Of a stretch of DNA of 64,000 bases, positions 8,731-17,552 are shown piece by piece (position 1 is the first letter of the stretch; every line of letters begins with the position of its first letter). The position numbers were made by a program, and so were the translations under genes. Location: NCBI RefSeq assembly GCF_029223255.1, contig NZ_JARHUC010000003.1, forward strand, positions 372,001-436,000, in the 5' to 3' direction. This DNA is from Albimonas marina (GTDB lineage: Bacteria; Pseudomonadota; Alphaproteobacteria; Rhodobacterales; Rhodobacteraceae). The notes below the pieces were generated by a model that was not told the origin of the DNA, did not search any database, and saw only the letters and a list, made by a program, of their open reading frames with translations.

Positions 8731-10647
8731 TCAGGGGCAGTCGGCGAAGGCCTCGACCCCGTCGCGGGTGAACAGGCGCAGGGTGGTCGTCCCGCCGCGG
8801 TTGGGGTTGAAGGCGAAGACCGAGGTCAGCTCCCGCAGGTGGGGGGGCGTCGCCTCGCCGGTCAGGTTCAGCGCTTCGTCGAGCTGGTCGCGGCGGCGAT
8901 CCTCGATCCAGACCAGCGGCGCCTCGGCCTCGCGCAGCTCGGCCGCGGCCTCGGAGGGGAGCAGCAGGCGGGTGCCGGTGCCCTGCAGGAAGACGAGGCT
9001 CGGTTCGCGGTAGGACTGGGTGTCGGCGGGGCGGCCGGCGCAGGCCTCGAACGGCGCGGCGGCGCGGGCCATCAGCTGGCTGGGGAAGCCCCAGGTCAGC
9101 GAGGGCAGGGCGAACTGCAGGGTCGCGGGATAGAGCAGGACCGCGGCCGCGATCATCGCCGCCACCGCGTCGCGCCGGCGCGCCGACCACAGCGCGACCG
9201 TGCCCAGCCCGACGAAGAGCAGGCCGGCGAGCGCCAGCAGCGCGCCCCAGGGCGAAACCGTCCCGTTCACGTAGAGCGGCAGGCCGACGTCGGCGAGCGC
9301 CAGCGCCCCGCCCACCAGGGCGAAGAGCACGGCGGCGGCGATCGACTGCCAGCGGCTCGGCGCGCGCACCGGCGAGGTCAGCCACAGCGCCACCAGGCCG
9401 GCGGCGGCGGGGGCGGCGGGCATCAGGTAGTGGGGCAGCTTTGTCGGCGTCGCCTCGATGATCAGCCACCAGACCAGCGCGATGGCGAGCAGCGGCGCGG
9501 TGGCGCGCGCGCCGCGGGTGCGCCAGGCGTAGGGGGCGGCGAGCAGGATCAGCGGGGCCCAGGGCCACAGCACCGCCCAGACCACGCCCAGGTAGGTTCC
9601 CGGGGGGGCGCCGTGCTTCTCCTGCCCCTCGGCGAGCTTGCCCAGGAAGTCGCGGCCCAGCGCTTCGGCCCAGAAGCCGCCGTCGGAGGCGAGGTGGATG
9701 GCGATCAGCCAGGGGATCACCAGCGCGACGAACAGGATCGGGCCGGGGCTGAGCAGGCCCAGCGCGCGAAGGGGGGCGGCGGTGCGCTCGGCGAGCAGCG
9801 CGCCGAGCACGGCGAGCGCCAGGATCGCGGGGGCGATGGGCCCCTTGACCAGCACCGCGAGGCCCAGCGCGCCCCACAGGATCAGCCGCAGCGCCAGCGC
9901 GTCGGGGCGCGGCACGCGGGGGTCGTCCACCGGGGCGCTCGCCCCTGCGCGGGCGGCGTGGGGATGCCAGGGATCCACCTTCCAGCCCTTGCCCGCGGGA
10001 GCGGAGGGGGCGTCGGGGTCCGGCACGTCCAGCGCGCGGCCGGCCGCGATCTCGATAGGCGGGGGCGCGGAGGCGAGGCCGGAGCGGGTCAGCAGCCGCA
10101 CCCAGGCGCCCAGCGACAGCATCGTCAGGCCCAGCAGCATGGCGTCGGTCTTGGCGATGTTGGCCTCGCCCGCCAGCACCAGGCTGGTGGCGGTCAGGCC
10201 GGCGGCGAGAAAGGCGCTCTGCGCCCCCATCAGCGGCCGGAACGTCCAGGCGGTGGCGAAGACCGCGAGGATCGCGCCCAGCAGCGAGGGAATGCGCCAG
10301 GCCCAGATGCCGGTGCCCTCGGGCCCGCCGACGGCCGCGACGGAGGCCGCCTGCATCCAGTAGATGCCGATGGGCTTCTTCCAGCGCGGCTCGTCCTGGA
10401 AGCGGATGTCGACGTAGTCGCCCGTCTCCAGCATCTGCTTGGTGGCCTGGGCGAAGCGGGCCTCGTCCCGGTCGGTGACGGGCAGGTCGGCGATGCCGGG
10501 CAGGAACAGCGCGAGGCACAGGACCAGCAGCGCCAGCGCCCGCGCCCAGCCCCGGTCGGCCACGGCCTCGGCCGCCGCCGTGGCGCGGGCCCCGAACCAG
10601 GCGGACGTTCGCAGGGGCAGGGAGGGTCGCGCGCTCATCTCGGTCAT
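8731..10647 (-). CDS. GT39-family membrane glycosyltransferase (ArnT-like)
   Basis: A 638-residue polytopic enzyme of the dolichyl-phosphate-mannose mannosyltransferase/ArnT superfamily, which moves a sugar from a polyprenyl-phosphate carrier to an acceptor on the periplasmic side. The first periplasmic loop carries the acidic catalytic motif DRDEARFAQATKQML (about residues 58-72), followed by DIRFQDEPRWKKPIGIYW. About ten to twelve hydrophobic helices follow, then a periplasmic C-terminal domain. ArnT-type enzymes modify lipid A with aminoarabinose; no other arn gene is seen here, so the sugar and acceptor remain open. It is separated from the GT2 gene by 135 bases with no obvious gene. Confidence 0.9.
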   Translation of the reverse strand: MTEMSARPSLPLRTSAWFGARATAAAEAVADRGWARALALLVLCLALFLPGIADLPVTDRDEARFAQATKQMLETGDYVDIRFQDEPRWKKPIGIYWMQAASVAAVGGPEGTGIWAWRIPSLLGAILAVFATAWTFRPLMGAQSAFLAAGLTATSLVLAGEANIAKTDAMLLGLTMLSLGAWVRLLTRSGLASAPPPIEIAAGRALDVPDPDAPSAPAGKGWKVDPWHPHAARAGASAPVDDPRVPRPDALALRLILWGALGLAVLVKGPIAPAILALAVLGALLAERTAAPLRALGLLSPGPILFVALVIPWLIAIHLASDGGFWAEALGRDFLGKLAEGQEKHGAPPGTYLGVVWAVLWPWAPLILLAAPYAWRTRGARATAPLLAIALVWWLIIEATPTKLPHYLMPAAPAAAGLVALWLTSPVRAPSRWQSIAAAVLFALVGGALALADVGLPLYVNGTVSPWGALLALAGLLFVGLGTVALWSARRRDAVAAMIAAAVLLYPATLQFALPSLTWGFPSQLMARAAAPFEACAGRPADTQSYREPSLVFLQGTGTRLLLPSEAAAELREAEAPLVWIEDRRRDQLDEALNLTGEATPPHLRELTSVFAFNPNRGGTTTLRLFTRDGVEAFADCP

Positions 10648-10774
10648 CCGCTCTTCGATGCAAGAACGGCCGGCGGGGGCGCCGCCGGCCGAGGGGAACG
10701 TCGACCCAGCTCTGGGCCGAAATGGGGCGATCCGTGGGGCGGAACGGCGCCCCGCGCGGCGACCGCGCGGCGGA

Positions 10775-11188
10775 TCAGTCGGCCGAGGGCGGCGCGATGG
10801 GCGCGTTGGGCGCCGGCGCGGTCCCCTGGCCGCCGCCGTCCGCGGCCGGCGGGCTCAGCAGCTTCTGCAGGTCGGAGGGCAGCTCGTCGTTCGCGTCGGG
10901 CAGGGGCGCGGTCTCGCCCGCCGCCGGGGCGCCGATGCGGTCGAGCACCGAGCGCTCGCCCGAGTTCTGCGCCGCGATCACGGTCAGCGCCAGCGAGGTC
11001 AGGATGAAGGCGCCCGCCACCGCCCAGGTGGCCTTGGCGACCGCGGTGGTCGCGCCGCGGGACGAGACCATCCCGCCGCCGCCGCCTCCGCCGATGCCCA
11101 GCGCGCCGCCTTCGGAGCGCTGCAGCAGAACCAGGCCGATCAGCACGGCGGCGAGGATCAGGTGGATGATGAGCAGGACGTTTTCCAT
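10775..11188 (-). CDS. secG: Preprotein translocase subunit SecG
   Basis: Auxiliary subunit of the SecYEG protein-export channel. The 137-residue product has two transmembrane helices (about residues 2-22 and 53-73) separated by the glycine-rich loop QRSEGGALGIGGGGGGGM that marks the family. The C-terminal tail of about 60 residues, rich in proline and alanine, is longer than in E. coli but common in alphaproteobacteria. The ATG at 11188 is selected because it starts directly before the first helix (MENVLLIIHLIL); the upstream in-frame extension is arginine/proline-rich and unlikely. Confidence 0.95.
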   Translation of the reverse strand: MENVLLIIHLILAAVLIGLVLLQRSEGGALGIGGGGGGGMVSSRGATTAVAKATWAVAGAFILTSLALTVIAAQNSGERSVLDRIGAPAAGETAPLPDANDELPSDLQKLLSPPAADGGGQGTAPAPNAPIAPPSAD

Positions 11189-11406
11189 GGGCCGGGCGCT
11201 CTTTCCTTCCGGGCCGCGCGGCACGCGCGGAGACGGAGCGCGCACGGGCGCCCCTTGGACTTGGCGGGCCATGTAACCCCTGCGCGCGGCGATGTCGAGA
11301 CGCCGCCCCTGACGCGAGGGGGCGCTTGATCGCCGCGCCGCCCCGTCGCAGAGGTGGAGGGGCGGTGCCCGCGCCGCCGACCGTCGCCCATCCAGGAGAT
11401 CGCGCC

Positions 11407-12438
11407 ATGACCCTCGAGATCCGCGACCTCGCCCGCCACGAAGGCGAGCCGATCCGGGAGGCGACGCTCGACAGCGGCCTCGCCCGGGTGCGGCTGCTGA
11501 GCTGGGGCTGCGCGCTGCGCGACTGGCGCGCGCCGGTTGGCGGCGGCTGGCGGGCCTGCACGCTGGGGCTGGCGCGGGTCGAGGACTATCCGGCGCATTC
11601 GCCCGCCTACGGCGCCATCTGCGGCCGCGTCGCCAACCGCATCAGGGGCGCGCGGTTCGAGCTGGAGGGGCGGGAGGTGCGCCTGACCCCGAACGAGGGG
11701 GCGAACCTGCTGCACGGGGGCCGCGGCCTCGCCCGGCGCAACTGGCGCATGGAGGCCGCTGGCGAGGCGCTGCGCCTGAGCTGGGACAGTCCCGACGGGG
11801 AGGACGGTTTCCCGGGCGCGGTGGCCTTCACGGTGGACGTGCGGCTGGACGGGGCGCGGCTGATCTACGAGATGCGCGGGGTTCCCGACCGGCCGACGCC
11901 GATCAACCTCGCCCAGCACGCCTACTGGAACCTCGACGGCGGGGGCGAGGTGCTCGACCACCGCCTGCGGCTCGACGCGGACCGCTGGGCGGAGGTGGAT
12001 GCGGGCCAGATCCCCACCGGGCGGCTGATTCCAGTGGGCGAGGGCCGCCCCGATTTCCGCGAGCCGCGCACGCTGCGCGATGCGGACGGGCGCGGGATCG
12101 CGGTCGATCACGCCTATGCGCTGAGCCCCGGTCGCGACCCGGCCCGGCCGGCGGCGGAGCTGACCAGTGGGGCGGGAGACCTCCGGCTGCGGCTCTGGAC
12201 CGACCAGCCCTCGGTCCAGGTCTACGACGCGCCGGGGCTGAGCCTGGCGGTTCCTGGCCTCGACGGGACGCCGGCGGGGCCGTTCGCGGGCCTGTGCCTC
12301 GAGGCGCAGAACTTTCCGGATGCGCCGAACCGGCCGGAGTTCCCCAGCCCCCTCGCGACGCCGGAGCGGCCGTATGTCCAGCGGCTCGAGATCGAGATTC
12401 GGGAGATCCCCGCGGCCGAACGCGCGCCCCGGACCTGA
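11407..12438 (+). CDS. Aldose 1-epimerase (mutarotase)
   Basis: Interconverts alpha and beta anomers of hexoses, probably in the cytoplasm. The 343-residue protein matches GalM length. Substrate-binding residues appear in YGAICGRVANRIRGARFEL, the catalytic histidine is in NLAQHAYWNLDG, and the catalytic glutamate is in LCLEAQNFPDAPNRPEFPSP near residue 300. The ATG at 11407 has a clear AGGAG ribosome-binding site at 11394-11398, so the upstream in-frame ATG at 11326 is rejected. It is divergent from secG and convergent with the Bpt gene, so it may stand alone. The substrate cannot be told from the sequence. Confidence 0.93.
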   Translation: MTLEIRDLARHEGEPIREATLDSGLARVRLLSWGCALRDWRAPVGGGWRACTLGLARVEDYPAHSPAYGAICGRVANRIRGARFELEGREVRLTPNEGANLLHGGRGLARRNWRMEAAGEALRLSWDSPDGEDGFPGAVAFTVDVRLDGARLIYEMRGVPDRPTPINLAQHAYWNLDGGGEVLDHRLRLDADRWAEVDAGQIPTGRLIPVGEGRPDFREPRTLRDADGRGIAVDHAYALSPGRDPARPAAELTSGAGDLRLRLWTDQPSVQVYDAPGLSLAVPGLDGTPAGPFAGLCLEAQNFPDAPNRPEFPSPLATPERPYVQRLEIEIREIPAAERAPRT

Positions 12439-12519
12439 GCCGGGAGCGTCGGATCGGGCGGCGGGCCCGGGGCGCCGCCGATGCGGAGGAGGCGGCGGAG
12501 GGGCGGCGGAGCGCGGGGC

Positions 12520-13347
12520 TCAGCCGTTCATCAGGCGCGCGACCTGGTCGGCGATGGGGTCGATGGGCAGGGCGGGCGCGTCGGCCGAGACGTCCTGGGG
12601 CCGGTCGACCCGCCGCCAGGTCTCGCCATGATAGATCTCGAAGGGCGTGAAGCGCGCCTTGTAGTTCATCTTCGGCGAGCCGGGGACCCAGTAGCCGAGG
12701 TACACGTAGGGCAGGCCCGCGGCGCGCGCGATCTCGAGATGATCGAGGATCATGTAGGTGCCCAGGCTGCGCCGGTCCTCCTCGGGATCGAAGAACGAGT
12801 AGACCATCGACAGCCCGTCGGCGAGCACGTCGGTCAGGCAGGCGGCGACCAGCACGTCGGGCCCGCGCTCGCCCTTCTCGCGGTCGGGCGCGCGGCGATA
12901 TTCGACGACGCGGGTGCGCACCGGCGTCTCCTCGATCATCGCGGCGAATTCGAAGGCGTCCATCTCGGCCATGCCGCCGTCGGCGTGGCGATGGTCGAGA
13001 TAGCGGCGGAACAGGTCGTACTGATCCTCGGTCGCCTGGGCGTTGGCGGCGTGACGGGTCAGGTCCTCGTTCCGCGCGCGAACGCGGCGCAGGGTGCGCC
13101 CAGGTGTGAAGCCCTCGACCGGGATTCGGGTCGACAGGCACGCCGAGCAGCCCGCGCAGGAGGGGCGGTAGACCACGCCCTGGCTGCGCCGGAAGCCGCG
13201 CAGCGACAGGAAGTCGTTGACCGCGGCGGCGTCGGGATTGCGCAGCGTCGTGAAGAGTTTCCGCTCCGCCCGGCCGTCGAGGTAGGGGCAGGGCTGCGGC
13301 GCCGTCACGAAGAACTGCGGGGCGATCTTTCCCTGGTGGTGGCTCAT
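12520..13347 (-). CDS. bpt: Aspartate/glutamate leucyltransferase Bpt (bacterial Ate-like N-degron enzyme)
   Basis: Transfers leucine from leucyl-tRNA to proteins with N-terminal Asp or Glu, marking them for ClpS-ClpAP degradation. The 275-residue protein has the ATE N-terminal domain, with [19 protein letters not shown] and the metal/cysteine block [20 protein letters not shown]. The C-terminal domain contains [20 protein letters not shown]. Two in-frame starts are three codons apart (13356 and 13347); neither has a convincing Shine-Dalgarno sequence. I chose 13347 ([13 protein letters not shown]) on family similarity. A clpS gene lies about 32 kb away in the same window. Confidence 0.92.
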   Translation of the reverse strand: MSHHQGKIAPQFFVTAPQPCPYLDGRAERKLFTTLRNPDAAAVNDFLSLRGFRRSQGVVYRPSCAGCSACLSTRIPVEGFTPGRTLRRVRARNEDLTRHAANAQATEDQYDLFRRYLDHRHADGGMAEMDAFEFAAMIEETPVRTRVVEYRRAPDREKGERGPDVLVAACLTDVLADGLSMVYSFFDPEEDRRSLGTYMILDHLEIARAAGLPYVYLGYWVPGSPKMNYKARFTPFEIYHGETWRRVDRPQDVSADAPALPIDPIADQVARLMNG

Positions 13348-13523
13348 GGACCCCATCGAAAGCTGGAAACGAGTCGCAGCGTATCAGCCGGTCATCAAGC
13401 CGTCATCATCGCTCCGGCTGAAATGTCTTCAGGATCCTGCGACCATGGCGCCGATGCCATATCCTGAATGTTTGGAGCGGTCCGGAGGGGCCGGCGTTCG
13501 GCGGGGACTGCCCGGACATGCGA

Positions 13524-13554
13524 ACGCCCGGAGGCCTGCGCGGCCTCCGGGCGT
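13524..13554 (-). terminator. 13-bp stem hairpin, candidate terminator
   Basis: ACGCCCGGAGGCC and its exact reverse complement flank a 5-base loop. It lies downstream of the DUF2852 gene on the minus strand. There is no T-run, so intrinsic termination is not certain. Confidence 0.5.
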
Positions 13555-13707
13555 CGCGGCCCCCTTGCGGGGCGCGCAGGCGGTTCCCCGGCGTCGGGGG
13601 AGAGGGGAAGACCCCTTCACCGGGGGCGCCGCGGCCCGCCGCAGGGCGGGCCGGCGCGTCCGGCCCCCAGGCCCCCCGAGAGGGGCGAGGGCCGAAGCGG
13701 GGTTCAG

Positions 13708-13729
13708 GCCCGGGCGCGATCGCCCGGGC
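13708..13729 (-). terminator. 9-bp stem hairpin just after DUF2852 gene
   Basis: GCCCGGGCG-CGAT-CGCCCGGGC, perfect 9-bp stem with a 4-base loop, about 30 bases past the DUF2852 stop on the minus strand. No T-run follows. Confidence 0.4.
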
Positions 13730-13760
13730 GGGGGAGGGCCCGTTCGGCCGGGCCGGCGGC

Positions 13761-14144
13761 TCAGGCCGTGGCCACGTCCGGCGCGGGCTTGCGGCGCTCG
13801 TCCATGAACTGGTCGAACTCGGCCTGGTCCTTCGCCTTGCGCAGGCGGTCCAGGAAGGACTGGAAGGCCTCCTGCTCCTCCTCGAGGCGACGCAGGGTCT
13901 CCTCCTTGTAGCTGTCGAAGGCGGTGTTGCCGCTCGAGCGATAGACGCCGCGCGCGCTCCGCTTCCAGCGAGAATTGCAGCCCTTGCCCATACGTCCGCT
14001 CCAGATCATGTAGAAAAGCATGGCCAGGCCAAGCGGCCAGGCCCCGACGATGAAGAGGAAGACCATCGCCCCGATCCAGCCGGGCTTGCCCCAGTGGTCC
14101 AGCGTGGCTTCCGCGCGTTTCAGCAGGTCCTTGATCCTGTCCAT
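13761..14144 (-). CDS. DUF2852 family membrane protein
   Basis: A 127-residue protein of unknown function that belongs to DUF2852, a family found mainly in alphaproteobacteria. It has a single strong hydrophobic segment (about residues 23-48, with WPLGLAMLFYMIWSGRMG) and a charged C-terminal helical region. That region contains the family block FQSFLDRLRKAKDQAEFDQF, which looks like a coiled coil. The gene is monocistronic, with a lower-GC upstream stretch at 14145-14200 likely to hold its promoter. No enzymatic motif is visible. Confidence 0.85.
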   Translation of the reverse strand: MDRIKDLLKRAEATLDHWGKPGWIGAMVFLFIVGAWPLGLAMLFYMIWSGRMGKGCNSRWKRSARGVYRSSGNTAFDSYKEETLRRLEEEQEAFQSFLDRLRKAKDQAEFDQFMDERRKPAPDVATA

Positions 14145-14304
14145 CTCCGTCTCGATCCCTTGGTCATGATGTGAATGTAATTCACATTTACATAGATGGG
14201 CGAAGCCCCGCGGTTCGCAAGGGGGGATTCAGGGATTTTCACGGCGGATCGTCGGTTTTCCGTCGCCACGGAATCCAGCGACCCCGCGCGGCCTCCGCGC
14301 CCGG

Positions 14305-15804
14305 TCAGTCCGCCGCCGCCTGCGGGCGCGCGGGGGCGGCGTAGAGGTCGAGGTCCGGGACCAGCCGGCGCAGGTGGTCGAGGTCGGGCGGGGGCGCCGC
14401 GCCGTCGCCGTCGAGCGCTTCCTCCTCGTCCTCGCCCGCCGGCGGGAGCGCGTCGCCGTAGAGCATCGCGCGCTCGTGGCGGTTCGGGGCGACGCCGCCG
14501 GCGAGGACGGCGGAGGCGAAGGCCGGCGGGCGGCGGATGGCGGCATGGGCGGCGCGGTTGAAGCGCGCGCAGGCGGCCTCCGCCTCGGGGTCGAGGCCCT
14601 GTGGGCCGAAGCCGGCGGCGGGGCGCAGCCGCCCGCCGGCCAGCAGCACCACCAGCGCCTGGCGCACCTTCCGGGGATCGGCGCCGCCGGCGGCGACATG
14701 CGCCGCCGCCTCGCCCAGGGTGCAGGGCGCCTGGGCCGCGAAGGCGAGCGCGGGGCGCGCGATCTCGGGGTCCGGGGCGACCGTGCCTCGGGCGGTCTGG
14801 ACGGTGGGCGCCTCCGCGAGCGGGGCCGCGGCGACGATCCGCAGCGCGTCGAGCGCGGCCTCGGCCTCGGCGTCGGGCAGGGCGGTCTGGCCGCGGGCGA
14901 AGACGTCCATGCGGAAGCTGCGGGCGGCGGCGATGTCGCGCATCATCTCGACGTCGCCCTCGCCCCGCCGCTCGGCCTGGGCGAGGGTCTCGCGCAGCTC
15001 CGCGGGGAAGTTCAGCCGGTCGAAATTGTCGGTCAGGCGGGCGGAGCCGAGGTAGGCGAGCCGCGCGGGGGCCAACGCCTCGGCGACCTCGTGATGCCAG
15101 CAGGCCCCCGCGCCGCCGGGCAGGTATTCGTGGGCGAGGTAGGCCATGGGGAAGCGGTCGATCCGCTTCACGAAGCGCGACAGCGCGGGCGCCCCGCGCA
15201 TCACCCCCGCCTCGGCCGCGTCGAGCTGGGCGAAGAAGCGCCGCGCGTCGAGGATCGCCCGCTCCCCCGCCGCGCCGCGTCGTCCGGCGGCGAGGGCGCC
15301 GACCAGGGCGCGGAACGGCGCCAGCGCCGCCCAGCCGGCGGCGGCGTTGTAGCCCAGGTAGACCAGCGAGCCCGGCGCCGTCGTCTCGCGCAGCAGCGCC
15401 ACCAGCGCGGCGCGGGCGGGGGCGTCGAGCCAGGTCCAGACCCCGTGGGCGACGACCACGTCGAAATGGCCCAGCAGGGCGGGGTCGACCAGCAGCTCGT
15501 CGAAGGCGGCCTCGAGGAAGGTGGCGTTGGGCAGCTCGGCGGCGTCGACCAGCGCCCGGGCGCGCAGCACGTGGTCGGGGTCCGCGTCGACGCCCACGAA
15601 GCGGTGGCGCGGGTTGGCGGCCGCCAGCAGCGCCAGGCCGAAGCCCGTCCCGCAGCCCAGGTCCAGCACCCGCAGCGGGCGGGCGAGCTCCAGCCCCCGC
15701 CGTCCGCGCAGCGCCTGCAGCGCGTGCAGCGCGGCGGGGGCGGCCTCGGGCTGGAAGCTGTCCACATAGCCGCGCGCGACCCCATAGGCTCCGGTTGCGG
15801 TCAT
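14305..15804 (-). CDS. Class I SAM methyltransferase with methyltransferase regulatory domain
   Basis: A 499-residue cytoplasmic protein. The N-terminal half is a Rossmann methyltransferase with the SAM motif VLDLGCGTGFGLALLAA (about residues 47-63), the acidic end of strand 2 FVGVDADPDHV, and VVAHGVWTWLD. The C-terminal half (from about residue 220) resembles the methyltransferase regulatory domain family, with YLAHEYLPGGAGACWHHEVAEAL, and ends in a winged-helix-like segment. The ATG at 15804 starts at the family's usual N-terminus (MTATGAYGVARGYVDSF). The family is often linked to surface glycan or glycoprotein modification, but the substrate is unknown. It follows an acidic unknown gene. 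Confidence 0.85.
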   Translation of the reverse strand: MTATGAYGVARGYVDSFQPEAAPAALHALQALRGRRGLELARPLRVLDLGCGTGFGLALLAAANPRHRFVGVDADPDHVLRARALVDAAELPNATFLEAAFDELLVDPALLGHFDVVVAHGVWTWLDAPARAALVALLRETTAPGSLVYLGYNAAAGWAALAPFRALVGALAAGRRGAAGERAILDARRFFAQLDAAEAGVMRGAPALSRFVKRIDRFPMAYLAHEYLPGGAGACWHHEVAEALAPARLAYLGSARLTDNFDRLNFPAELRETLAQAERRGEGDVEMMRDIAAARSFRMDVFARGQTALPDAEAEAALDALRIVAAAPLAEAPTVQTARGTVAPDPEIARPALAFAAQAPCTLGEAAAHVAAGGADPRKVRQALVVLLAGGRLRPAAGFGPQGLDPEAEAACARFNRAAHAAIRRPPAFASAVLAGGVAPNRHERAMLYGDALPPAGEDEEEALDGDGAAPPPDLDHLRRLVPDLDLYAAPARPQAAAD

Positions 15805-15961
15805 GATCGAAGGTCCTGAAGCGTGCGCCGGCGGCGCGGGGCGGGAGAGCGGGCGCGGCGGGTCCGCCGCGCCCATCCCCGCGCCCCGTCCGGCGCAGGG
15901 AGCGGCCGGGCAGGGCGCGGGGGCTTCCCCGCGGGGGCGCGCGGGGAATCGGCGGATCGGC

Positions 15962-16483
15962 TCAGAGGTCGGTGGAGTTTCCGCCCCCGAAGTCGAAATC
16001 CGCCAACGGGTTCCAGGCGGAGTGTTCGTCGCGTGCGTCGTCGGAACCCGCATCGCTGACCTTGAACGCCAGCAGGGGCGTGGCCTTGTCGAGCTCGCGG
16101 CCCCCGCCGCGGATCTCGAGCACCTCGATCTCGACGTCGTCGAGCAGGGCGGCCTCGCGCTTGAGGAACTCAAACGCCTCGGCGTCGTTCGCGGTGAAGC
16201 CCTCGACCTTGAGGAAGAAGTCGGCGGCCGCGGGGGCGCCCGCCGCCTCGCGCACCTTCTGCACGGCGGGCAGCAGCAGGCCCACCAGGTGCACCTCCGC
16301 GTCGCCGTCCACCAGCAGGTCGTCGAAGCGGGAGAACAGGCCGACCAGGTCGCGGTCCTCGTCCGACAGCCGCTTGAGGAGGTCTGCGTCGTCGAGGAGG
16401 TCGGCGTCGGCCCATTTCTTGATGGACAGCCGGTCGAACTTCACCTTGCCGGCGCCGCCGCCGCCCCCGGATCCCGTTGGCAT
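15962..16483 (-). CDS. Acidic conserved-looking protein of unknown function
   Basis: I do not recognise this 173-residue protein. It begins with a glycine-rich leader (MPTGSGGGGGAGKVKFDRLS), has no signal peptide or membrane helix, and is strongly acidic. Asp/Glu-rich helical stretches include DDADLLKRLSDEDRDLVGLF, and the C-terminus is DFDFGGGNSTDL. The pattern of charged helices suggests a small soluble binding protein. It lies directly upstream of the methyltransferase gene in the same direction, with a 157-base GC-rich gap, so co-transcription is plausible. The start at 16483 follows a GGGAGGATCG Shine-Dalgarno-like sequence. Confidence 0.75.
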   Translation of the reverse strand: MPTGSGGGGGAGKVKFDRLSIKKWADADLLDDADLLKRLSDEDRDLVGLFSRFDDLLVDGDAEVHLVGLLLPAVQKVREAAGAPAAADFFLKVEGFTANDAEAFEFLKREAALLDDVEIEVLEIRGGGRELDKATPLLAFKVSDAGSDDARDEHSAWNPLADFDFGGGNSTDL

Positions 16484-16616
16484 GGTCGATCCTCCCCTGT
16501 CTCGCGCGCGCCCGCCGGTCCCCAACCGTCGCGGGCGCGTTGACGAACTAGGATAGGCGGGGGCGATTGAACCTAGAGTGAGGATGACGTAACGGAAGCG
16601 TTCATCTCCGCGCCCG

Positions 16617-17387
16617 TCAGAACCGTCGCCACAGGCCCAGGCGCACCTGCACGCCGTCGGCGACCGCATGGCTCCACGGCGTCGCCTCGACCTGGAGGGA
16701 GAGGCTGTCGCCGCGCCCGATCTCGCGCACCGCGATCCAGGAGATGCGGGCCGCCTGCCAGGCGCGGCCGGTGCGCTCCCCGTCGAGGTCGGCCTCCACC
16801 TGCACCAGGCTCAGCCAGCCGGGGCCGGGGCGCAGACCGAGGACGGCGGTGGCCAGCGCGCGGTCGGCCTCGTACGAAGCGCTCTCGACCCGCCAGCCGA
16901 CCGAGGCCTCGGCCCAGGCGTCGCCGAAGCGGGAGGCGAAGCCGCGGCCCCACAGCAGGCGGGCGGTCACGTCGGCGCCGTCGTCGCTTTTCAGGAAGCC
17001 GCCCCCCGCCTCGGCCTGGAGGGAGACGACGTCGCCGGCCTCCGAGCGCAGGAGGCGGGCGCGCACGAAGCCCTCCACCCGCCCCTCGAACCGGTCGGGG
17101 CGGCCGGGGTCGATCACCTGGTTGCTGTTGAGGCCGATCGTCAGCCCCTCCCGCCAGCCATGCTCGATGTAGCGGTCGCGGCGCAGGCCGGTCGGGCCGT
17201 CGGGATCGGGGGCGACGGCGATGGAGAGAAAGCTGCTCCCCGGCTCCGCCGTCCAGGCGCCGGCGAGGGCGGGGCGGGGGCCGGCGGCGAGGGCCGCGAC
17301 GAGCAGCAGGGCCGCGCGCAGGAGCCCGGCCCCGCCGCTGGCGGACGGGACCGGGCCGGGGCGACGCGTCGGGCCGGGACGGCGCAT
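16617..17387 (-). CDS. Secreted protein of unknown function, probable beta-rich envelope protein
   Basis: A 256-residue protein I cannot place in a named family. An arginine-rich N-terminus precedes a hydrophobic core and cleavage-like site (ALAAGPRPALAGAW, about residues 30-45), indicating Sec export. The mature part alternates polar and hydrophobic residues in short strands with aromatic ends, and the C-terminus is VQVRLGLWRRF. An ending in Phe and many paired strands suggest a small outer-membrane barrel, but this is inference. The ATG at 17387 has an AGGAG site five to six bases upstream, so the longer frame starting at 17453 is not used. Confidence 0.7.
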   Translation of the reverse strand: MRRPGPTRRPGPVPSASGGAGLLRAALLLVAALAAGPRPALAGAWTAEPGSSFLSIAVAPDPDGPTGLRRDRYIEHGWREGLTIGLNSNQVIDPGRPDRFEGRVEGFVRARLLRSEAGDVVSLQAEAGGGFLKSDDGADVTARLLWGRGFASRFGDAWAEASVGWRVESASYEADRALATAVLGLRPGPGWLSLVQVEADLDGERTGRAWQAARISWIAVREIGRGDSLSLQVEATPWSHAVADGVQVRLGLWRRF

Positions 17388-17503
17388 GACGGGCTCCTGA
17401 CAGCGAAGGAACCCGGGCAGAGTGAGGCCCCAGGGTAAACGGAGTCTTACCACCGCCCCGGCGCAGAGGGATTTTCGCGGAACGGGCGGGGCCGGGAACG
17501 CGA

Positions 17504-17529
17504 AAGGGCCGGCGCGACGGCCGGCCCTT
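17504..17529 (-). terminator. Rho-independent terminator after the YeeE/YedE pair
   Basis: AAGGGCCGGC and its exact reverse complement around a 6-base loop (10-bp stem), followed on the minus strand by TTTCGCG. It lies 23 bases past the stop at 17553. Confidence 0.75.
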
Positions 17530-17552
17530 CGTCGTGCGGAGGCCGCGAGGCC

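Larger units (their letters stand above)
13348..13760. other. 413-bp intergenic region with hairpins, no gene seen
   Basis: Between the Bpt start and the DUF2852 stop. It is extremely GC-rich apart from a patch with lower GC at 13360-13470, which should hold the Bpt promoter. It contains at least two strong inverted repeats (listed separately) in the half next to the DUF2852 gene. No reading frame here resembles a protein. Confidence 0.6.

Noticed and set aside
14374-15819. Long plus-strand frame over the methyltransferase gene
   Set aside because: Composition is Arg/Gly/Val-rich shadow sequence typical of the reverse strand in GC-rich genes; the minus-strand frame has clear SAM motifs.
16575-16612. 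AACG-N4-CGTT near the acidic gene as an operator
   Set aside because: A 4-bp arm is too short to separate from chance.
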